This document shows positions 29,495 through 34,746 of a DNA stretch of 34,746 nucleotides, in pieces. This stretch comes from Oscillospiraceae bacterium. GTDB taxonomy: Bacteria > Bacillota > Clostridia > Oscillospirales > Ruminococcaceae. Every line of letters begins with the position of its first letter. Positions within the stretch are counted from its first letter, which is position 1. Made by a program: the position numbers and the translations under genes. The notes beneath the pieces were generated by a model. The model saw only the letters and a program-made list of their open reading frames with translations. It had not been told where the DNA came from and made no database searches. The stretch spans positions 1 through 34,746 of the forward strand of contig JAJQDP010000052.1 in NCBI GenBank assembly GCA_021202155.1, in the 5' to 3' direction.

Positions 29495-31597
29495 CTAATT
29501 GGTTATTATCACACTCTCCATCATCCCGTTCTCCAGCTCAACCTCCTCGGTTGTCCAGCCGTAGTAGGCTTCGATTATCTTTCTGACGGTGTACTTGGCG
29601 TACTCGCCGTTTTCGATGACCACTGCGAATGCTATCTCGGGGTCGTCGGCGGGGTAGAAGCCGATTACTGTCGAGTTCTGGGTCGCGGTGTTGGAGGCTT
29701 GTGGAGTGCCGGTCTTGATTGCGACGCTTTCGGGGAGAGCGTCGGTCGAGAACTGCGCTAAGAAGGCGTTCTCCTCGTTCGACGCGTAGTATGTCGCGGA
29801 GGTGGTGCTCTCTCCGGCAAGAATCATTCCCTCAATGATGGGCGCAAATACTTCATCATAATCTGCATCTATAATATATGCAACCTCCGGCTCGGTCACG
29901 GAAAGGCACTCGGTCATGTTGTAGTCCCAGATTGAGTCGACGAGATACGGGCTGTATCTCACTCCGCCGTTCGCGATGGTAAGAGCGATTCCCGCCATCT
30001 GCAATGGCGTTACCGCGACCTCCGACTGACCGATTGCCGCTTGTAGGAGCTGTCCCACTGTCCAGTCCAAGCCCAGGTCCGCAAATGTGTCGGGGGATGC
30101 CAGGTAGCCGGAAGACGCGCTGATTTCGAGCCCGGGATCTTCTCCAAGACCATAAGCGGCTTCATACTCAAGGAACAGGTCGAGCCCGACCTCCTGAATA
30201 ACCTGGTAGAAGAAGATGTTGCAGCTCTTCTGGATGGCGGTGACGACGTTTATCGAACCGTGCGAGCCGGTGCAATTTACAACAATATCGAGATAAGTGT
30301 AGTGCCGTGCGCAGTAGAAGAGGGTGTTCGTGTCGATGATTCCCTCCGCCAGAGCCGCAGTCGCGGTGACCGTCTTCATGACCGAGCCCGGGCGGTAGAG
30401 TCCGTCGAAAGCTCTGTTATAAAGCGGTGAGCCGTCGGCATTGAGGACGGAGTTATAGTCCTCCAAGAGGTCGTTTATGTCGTATGAGGGAGAGGTAGCC
30501 GCGGCAAGAACCGCTCCGGTATCGACGTCAAGCACTACAATCGCGCCCGCCTCGCAGTCGGAAAAGTCGAGTTCCTCCTTGGTTGTGGAGTCGGTTTTCG
30601 TGAGAATTCCGTCGCGGAGGTAGCTGATGTGGTTGTCAAGAATTTCCTGGCAAGCCTGCTGAAGCTCAGAATCGATTGTGAGCATGACGGTGTTGCCCGG
30701 CTCAACCTCCTCTGAGACCGACTCGGTGACATCGCCGTCGCTCGAAACGGTCACAATATTCGTTCCGTTAGTCCCCCGAAGAACGCTTTCGAGGGCTTTT
30801 TCTATGCCACTTTTTCCGATTGTGTCGCTGATGAGGTAGCCCTCAGCCTTCAGTTCTTCATACTCTTTGGCATAGACAGGTCCGACGTAGCCGACAATGT
30901 GCGGGGCGACGTCTCCCAAAGCGTAAACTCTCTCGTAGCTCTCGGCAATGTCGACGCCGGTGAGCTCGCCCGAGAGCTCCCGGATTTTCGAGACCGTTTC
31001 AATCGGGACGCCGGTCGCGAAGGTGTAGTCAATCGACGTCGAAAAGTCGCCGATAAGCATCTGATACCTGATTCCGGCGATGATTCGCTTCTCTTCTTCG
31101 GAATAATCGTCCGAAATCTCGTAGTTTTCGACCAGCCTGTCGATGCAGTTCTCCGCCGTCGCGTAGCTGTTGAGGCGGAGCTCCTCCTTAATCTTGGAGA
31201 TTTCCGAGTCGGAGGCGTCCTCCAAAAACTCATATGGCTCGGAGAATGTGATCGGCGTCTCGTCAATCCACTCGACCCCGTCCTCCGAGAGAATCTCCGC
31301 GACCCGAAGGATGATTTCGTTCTGGGTCTCGTAGTCGGAGGGGAAGAAGGAGTACTCGATAATTATGTTGTAGGAGACCTCGTTTTCGACGAGCGAGACG
31401 CCGTTTCTGTCGACAATCTCCCCGCGCGCCGCGTAGACGGTCTTTTCGGCAGTCGTTGAGGATTTGGACATGGAAAGGTACATCTCCCCGTCGACAATCT
31501 GGATTTTCATAAGCTTTATCCCCGCATAAACGCAAGCCACCACAACAACAGCGATGGTGATAACGACACGGAGAATTTCTAAGGTGCGTTTTAACAT
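29495..31597 (-). CDS. Class B penicillin-binding protein, PBP2-like transpeptidase
   Basis: 700 residues. N-terminal membrane anchor ILRVVITIAVVVVACVYAGI (about 8-27), PBP dimerisation/pedestal domain with YAARGEIVDRNGVSL, then the transpeptidase domain. Catalytic motifs: SxxK in RPGSVMKTVTA, SxN in KSCNIFFYQV, KTGT in AIKTGTPQAS. It crosslinks peptidoglycan at the outer membrane face. The SCN motif is more like PBP2/MrdA than FtsI, but I cannot assign elongation, division or spore role. AAAGG sits before ATG 31597; the longer in-frame start is inside a repeat. Its stop TAG is supplied by the CTAATT repeat edge. Confidence 0.93.
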   Translation of the reverse strand: MLKRTLEILRVVITIAVVVVACVYAGIKLMKIQIVDGEMYLSMSKSSTTAEKTVYAARGEIVDRNGVSLVENEVSYNIIIEYSFFPSDYETQNEIILRVAEILSEDGVEWIDETPITFSEPYEFLEDASDSEISKIKEELRLNSYATAENCIDRLVENYEISDDYSEEEKRIIAGIRYQMLIGDFSTSIDYTFATGVPIETVSKIRELSGELTGVDIAESYERVYALGDVAPHIVGYVGPVYAKEYEELKAEGYLISDTIGKSGIEKALESVLRGTNGTNIVTVSSDGDVTESVSEEVEPGNTVMLTIDSELQQACQEILDNHISYLRDGILTKTDSTTKEELDFSDCEAGAIVVLDVDTGAVLAAATSPSYDINDLLEDYNSVLNADGSPLYNRAFDGLYRPGSVMKTVTATAALAEGIIDTNTLFYCARHYTYLDIVVNCTGSHGSINVVTAIQKSCNIFFYQVIQEVGLDLFLEYEAAYGLGEDPGLEISASSGYLASPDTFADLGLDWTVGQLLQAAIGQSEVAVTPLQMAGIALTIANGGVRYSPYLVDSIWDYNMTECLSVTEPEVAYIIDADYDEVFAPIIEGMILAGESTTSATYYASNEENAFLAQFSTDALPESVAIKTGTPQASNTATQNSTVIGFYPADDPEIAFAVVIENGEYAKYTVRKIIEAYYGWTTEEVELENGMMESVIITN

Positions 31598-31615
31598 GGG
31601 ATGCCTTTCCGGGGT

Positions 31616-31690
31616 AAACCCCTCCACCACCACGCTTCGCGTGGCGGTCCCGAGTTCGCTTGCGAACTCGTCTCCCCATTTCGGGGAGGC
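31616..31690. repeat. MITE-like GC-rich repeat, half copy
   Basis: AAACCCCTCCACC (31616), hairpin CCACGCTTCGCGTGG, hairpin GAGTTCGCTTGCGAACTC and a box CTCCCCATTTCGGGGAG. Lies in the leader of the penicillin-binding protein gene, so that mRNA would carry these hairpins. Confidence 0.78.
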
Positions 31691-31870
31691 TTGAGTAATT
31701 TGTCAAAGATGCTATTATGAACACATCCCGCAAACTATCGCAAATGATAATCTGCGGGATGGTGCGATGCGTATTTGCTACTGTAGATATAATAGCATAA
31801 AATCGCAGGGTTGGCAAGGGCGAATTCCTCACTTCTGATTGCAACTTTTCACAATTTCCCCTAAAACCTC
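31691..31870. promoter_or_regulatory. Divergent control region between PBP and rny
   Basis: No gene seen. Hairpin ATCCCGCA/TGCGGGAT at 31725-31760 with an inner ATC/GAT step. A reverse-strand -10 CATAAT (31719-31714) with TTGCGA 18 bases upstream may serve the PBP gene, and the hairpin arm overlaps it, so it could be an operator. Confidence 0.45.
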
Positions 31871-31899
31871 TTGACATGAGCGGAATTCTATTATAAAAT
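31871..31899 (+). promoter_or_regulatory. Promoter of rny
   Basis: TTGACA (31871-31876), 17-bp spacer, TAAAAT (31894-31899). Confidence 0.82.
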
Positions 31900-31905
31900 A
31901 AAAGG

Positions 31906-32285
31906 GTATGTGGGCTGTATTTTGTACAGGTGCTCTTGAGCTGTACGCTGTGCCGCGTTGGCGCAGTGTCTGCATATGTAAACTTTGGCAGGAATGGAAG
32001 ACAGGCGTTGAGATTTGCGGAAGTCTTGCAGGATTTTCAGAAACTCTTGCAGGATTTTTGCGGGATTGCGTCGCAGTTCATTGTGCAACCGGCGTCATTA
32101 ACCGGATTGCAGACCGGCTTTTTTCGGGAAGAGCCAGCCGCTTGCCTTGTTAATTCCGGAGATTACCCGTGGGCGGGGAGTCTCCTTCTTAAAAAACGGA
32201 GGGCGAAAGCTGAGCCCTGGCTTAATCGCAAGTGGAGTCGCGGGAGGCTTCCTCCGAATAAAATACTCAGAAAGGAGAGTTGTTA
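31906..32285 (+). other. Long rny leader, possible regulatory RNA
   Basis: About 380 nt between promoter and start codon with no coding sequence I accept. It has the hairpin CTGTGCC-GCGTT-GGCGCAG (31948-31967 region), a direct repeat CTTGCAGGATTTT at 32025-32037 and 32046-32058, and near 32100-32125 ACCGGATTGCAGACCGGC followed by TTTTTT, which could be an attenuator. AAAGGAG at 32271-32277 is the ribosome binding site. Confidence 0.5.
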
Positions 32286-33851
32286 GTGACATTACCGGTT
32301 ACGATCCTTTTATGTGTAGTTGCCCTTGCGATTGGTGCCGGCGTTAGCGGAGTTGTTTGCTATCGCATGGGAATTGAACATAGAAAGAAAATCGCTGAAG
32401 CGCAGATTGGTTCTGCTGAAGAAGAGGCGAAGAGAATTGTAGAAGAAGCCGGCAAGCAGGCGGAAGCTCTGAAAAAAGAGAAGCTTGTTGAAGCCAAGGA
32501 CGAAATCTACAAAAACCGCATGGATACCGAGAAAGAGCTGAAGGAGCGCAGGTCTGAGGTTTCCCGTCAGGAAAGACGAGTTCAGCAGAAGGAAGAAACC
32601 CTCGACAAGAAGCTTGAATCTGTCGAGAAGAAGGACGAAAACGTTCAGCGTAAGCTGAAGCAGGCGGAATCAAAGCTTGCCGAGGCTGAGAAGGTAAAGG
32701 AAAGCCAGCTCCAGGAGCTCGAAAGAATTTCTGGATTTACGACTGACCAGGCGAAGGAATATCTCCTCAAGTCGCTTGAGGATGACCTCATCCACGAAAA
32801 GGCAGTCAAGATTGCGAGCTACGAGGCTCAGGCGAAGGAGGAGTGCGAAGCAAAGGCAAGGCAGTATATCTCGCTTGCTATTGCAAGATGCGCCGCAGAC
32901 CAGGTTTCCGAGTCGGCAGTTTCGGTTGTCCCGCTTCCGAACGAGGAGATGAAGGGCAGGATCATAGGCAGAGAAGGACGGAATATCTGTGCTCTCGAAC
33001 AGCTCACCGGAGTCGATCTCATCATCGACGACACGCCGGAGGCTATCACACTTTCTTGCTTCGACCCTGTCAGAAGGGAAGTCGCAAGGCTGTCGCTTGA
33101 AAAGCTTATTCAGGACGGCAGAATCCATCCGACAAGGATTGAGGAGTGCGTCGACAAGGCGCGCAGGGAGGTTGAGCAGACAATTAAGTCAGAGGGCGAA
33201 AGAGCTGTCCTTGAGACTAATGTACACGGCTTGAACCACGAGCTTGTCAAGCTATTAGGAAGACTTCACTACAGAACGAGCTATCGTCAGAACGTTCTGA
33301 ATCACTCTATAGAGGTTGCTCACCTGGCAGGAATGATGGCGAGCGAGCTTGGAGTTGACCCGACACTCGCAAGACGTGCGGGACTCCTCCACGACATAGG
33401 AAAGGCTCTGAGCCACGAGATTGAGGGCTCACACGTCCAGATTGGCGTTGACGTTTGCCGCAAGTACAAGGAGTCTCCCGAGATTATTCACGCTATCGAG
33501 GCTCACCACGGCGATGTCGAGTGTCATTCAGTAATCGCGGCACTTGTCCAGGCGGCGGACGCTATCTCCGCGGCAAGACCGGGGGCAAGAAGCGAGAACT
33601 TCGAGAACTACATCAAGAGACTTGAGAAGCTTGAGGAGATTTGTTCCTCCTACGACGGCGTCGAGAAGTCGTTTGCAATTCAGGCGGGCAGAGAAGTGCG
33701 GATAATGGTCTATCCCGACAAGGTCGACGACGATCAGATGGTGATTGTCGCCAGAGAAATCGCTCAGAAGATCGAGCAGGAAATGGACTATCCCGGACAG
33801 ATTAAGGTAAACATAATCCGAGAATCCCGCGCTGTAGAGTACGCGAAATAG
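32286..33851 (+). CDS. rny: Ribonuclease Y
   Basis: 521 residues, normal length. N-terminal membrane anchor ([20 protein letters not shown]), long coiled coil (about 30-190, Lys/Glu-rich), KH domain [20 protein letters not shown], and HD domain with [17 protein letters not shown] and [13 protein letters not shown]. The HD pair is the metal-binding, catalytic site. RNase Y starts mRNA decay in many Firmicutes and is tethered to the membrane. GTG 32286 is best spaced from AAAGGAG; TTG 32280 is too close. Monocistronic, ending at a strong terminator. Confidence 0.96.
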   Translation: MTLPVTILLCVVALAIGAGVSGVVCYRMGIEHRKKIAEAQIGSAEEEAKRIVEEAGKQAEALKKEKLVEAKDEIYKNRMDTEKELKERRSEVSRQERRVQQKEETLDKKLESVEKKDENVQRKLKQAESKLAEAEKVKESQLQELERISGFTTDQAKEYLLKSLEDDLIHEKAVKIASYEAQAKEECEAKARQYISLAIARCAADQVSESAVSVVPLPNEEMKGRIIGREGRNICALEQLTGVDLIIDDTPEAITLSCFDPVRREVARLSLEKLIQDGRIHPTRIEECVDKARREVEQTIKSEGERAVLETNVHGLNHELVKLLGRLHYRTSYRQNVLNHSIEVAHLAGMMASELGVDPTLARRAGLLHDIGKALSHEIEGSHVQIGVDVCRKYKESPEIIHAIEAHHGDVECHSVIAALVQAADAISAARPGARSENFENYIKRLEKLEEICSSYDGVEKSFAIQAGREVRIMVYPDKVDDDQMVIVAREIAQKIEQEMDYPGQIKVNIIRESRAVEYAK

Positions 33852-33878
33852 AAAAAAGCGGGCACTGCCCGCTTTTTT
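33852..33878 (+). terminator. Intrinsic terminator of rny
   Basis: AAAAAAGCGGGC (33852-33863), loop ACT, GCCCGCTTTTTT (33867-33878), a 12-bp perfect stem immediately after the stop codon. Confidence 0.95.
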
Positions 33879-33885
33879 AATTCGG

Positions 33886-34031
33886 AATTCGTAATGCGTA
33901 ATGCGTAATTAGTCGCCGCTGTGCGGCGACGCGCCCATTGCGTGGGCGCACCTCTCAGTCTGCGCCTTTGGCGGCGGTGGAGGGGTGCGCGAGTCCGCAG
34001 GGCAAGCGCGGGCGGATAATATCCGCCCCTA
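33886..34031. repeat. Composite repeat between rny and the acetyltransferase
   Basis: AATTCGTAATGCGTAATGCG (33886) then hairpins GTCGCCGCTGTGCGGCGAC and CGCCCATTGCGTGGGCG, CACCTCTCAGTC, GGAGGGGT and the right half-palindrome GGGCGGATAATATCCGCCCC (34010-34029) with the final TA. No gene is seen. Confidence 0.8.
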
Positions 34032-34066
34032 CATGAGAATTACCCAACAAAGGAGAATAAACCTAA

Positions 34067-34519
34067 ATGATAAGACCAGCAACCATATCCGACGCCCCTG
34101 CTATCATGTCGCTTCTTAAGCAGGTCGGGGCGGTTCATCAGAAGATTCGCCCTGACATTTATGGGGAACGGCAGGTCAAGTACACCGAGGAAGAGATTAC
34201 AAAGCTCTTTAACGACGAGAATGCGCCTGTTTTTGTCTATGAAGAGGACGGAAAAGTCCTTGGGCATCTCTTCTGCGCCATCAAAGACTTCGCGAAAGTC
34301 AAGACATTCTACATAGAGGACTTCTGCGTCGACGAAAACGCCAGAGGCAAAGGCATCGGGACGAAGCTCTATGAGTTCGCTAAAGCCTATGCCAAAGAGA
34401 TAGGCTGTCACAACCTCATCCTCTGCGTCTGGGAAGGAAACGACGTTGCCAAGGCGTTTTATGACAAGATGGGGATGGGTGTGCAGAGGACGATACGGGA
34501 GGAAATTCTTAATTCGTAA
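34067..34519 (+). CDS. GNAT family N-acetyltransferase
   Basis: 150 residues. GNAT fold: IRPATISDAPAIMSLLKQV at the start, FYIEDFCVDENARGKGIGTK with the acetyl-CoA loop RGKGIG, then LYEFAKAYAKEIGCHNLILC and the late NDVAKAFYDKMGMG. Acceptor substrate unknown; sequences of this kind include amino-acid and small-molecule acetylases. AGGAG precedes ATG 34067. The C-terminal NS and the TAA stop are supplied by a AATTCGTAATGCG box. Confidence 0.9.
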   Translation: MIRPATISDAPAIMSLLKQVGAVHQKIRPDIYGERQVKYTEEEITKLFNDENAPVFVYEEDGKVLGHLFCAIKDFAKVKTFYIEDFCVDENARGKGIGTKLYEFAKAYAKEIGCHNLILCVWEGNDVAKAFYDKMGMGVQRTIREEILNS

Positions 34520-34706
34520 TGCGTAATGCGTAATTAGTCGGCTTCGCCGACGCCGCACTACGGGCGATGCGATTTCGCCGAAGGCGAAATCGCACCCCTC
34601 CACCACCGGCTTTCAGCCGGCGGTCCCCCTCCCCTTGTCAGGGGAGGCAATAGCATCCTAATGCAGGAACTTACGAGAGGAGCAATTATAGCTCCCCTGA
34701 CAAGGC
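34511..34706. repeat. Composite MITE-like repeat at the window end
   Basis: AATTCGTAATGCGTAATGCG box, hairpins GTCGGCTTCGCCGAC and GCGATTTCGCCGAAGGCGAAATCGC-like, CACCCCTCCACCACC, hairpin GCCGGCTTTCAGCCGGC, box CCTCCCCTTGTCAGGGGAGG and, in inverted order, GCTCCCCTGACAAGG. The boxes here read TTGTCAGG where the rest read TTTCAGG, so it is a separate lineage of the family. The element may continue past the window. Confidence 0.75.
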
Positions 34707-34746
34707 ATCCGCGTACACTTAGCGATAAGGTATATACAAGTCAAAA

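Noticed and set aside
1-34746. tRNA or rRNA genes
   Set aside because: No cloverleaf with TTCGAATC-type T-arm or rRNA segment was recognised on either strand by eye; a tRNAscan or Rfam search would settle it.

Overview
The window looks like a chromosomal segment of a spore-forming, low-motility Firmicute of the class Clostridia, most likely an uncultured gut or rumen Oscillospiraceae/Ruminococcaceae-type organism. Evidence: the Gram-positive gene order ylxM-ffh-rpsP-khpA-rimM-trmD, a full Spo0A, an HPr with both phosphorylation sites, RNase Y, a dimeric-type glycyl-tRNA synthetase, consensus SigA promoters with 17-bp spacers, strong GGAGG-type ribosome binding sites and roughly even base composition. 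No tRNA, rRNA or CRISPR array was seen.

Layout. 0.1-4.4 kb: signal-recognition and ribosome-maturation operon. 4.4-7.5 kb: a histidine phosphatase, an XRE regulator and a DUF4143-type ATPase behind a 23-bp tandem repeat. 7.6-11.3 kb: two divergent, closely similar lipoprotein solute-binding proteins separated by a small-peptide/antisense-RNA module. 11.7-12.6 kb: spo0A. 12.8-14.7 kb: an AT-richer island with a type III toxin-antitoxin locus of TenpIN type, an XRE regulator and a divergent small membrane protein. 14.7-17.1 kb: HPr and a CotH-family lipoprotein. 17.2-19.1 kb: an Eco47II-type restriction-modification pair. 19.1-23.0 kb: an orphan PTS-IIC-like permease, an XRE-domain/M18 aminopeptidase fusion and a nucleosidase. 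23.6-26.5 kb: response regulator, sensor kinase and a truncated ROK regulator, all overlapping. 26.5-29.4 kb: glycyl-tRNA synthetase and a membrane-anchored protein, with a further small-peptide/antisense module on each side. 29.5-34.5 kb: class B penicillin-binding protein, RNase Y and a GNAT acetyltransferase.

Two groups of genes too short or too non-coding for ordinary gene calling stand out. First, three modules (9.15-9.56, 26.51-26.82 and 29.12-29.42 kb) each encode a 29-31 residue hydrophobic peptide with a Lys/Arg tail, read from one perfect promoter, and a convergent RNA read from a second perfect promoter that ends at a hairpin overlapping the peptide stop codon. Their layout matches type I toxin-antitoxin loci of the Fst/par kind. 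Second, the TenpIN-like locus has two 52-53-nt RNA repeats whose hairpin stems covary while the loop stays identical, then a terminator, then the toxin gene.

The intergenic space is filled by a family of GC-rich, hairpin-forming, MITE-like repeats (at least ten copies or composites) with terminal inverted repeats such as AAACCCCTC or CCTCTCAGTC. They nest with AATTCGTAATGCG boxes and GGGGCGGATATTATCC palindromes. In several places the repeat supplies the stop codon of the upstream gene.
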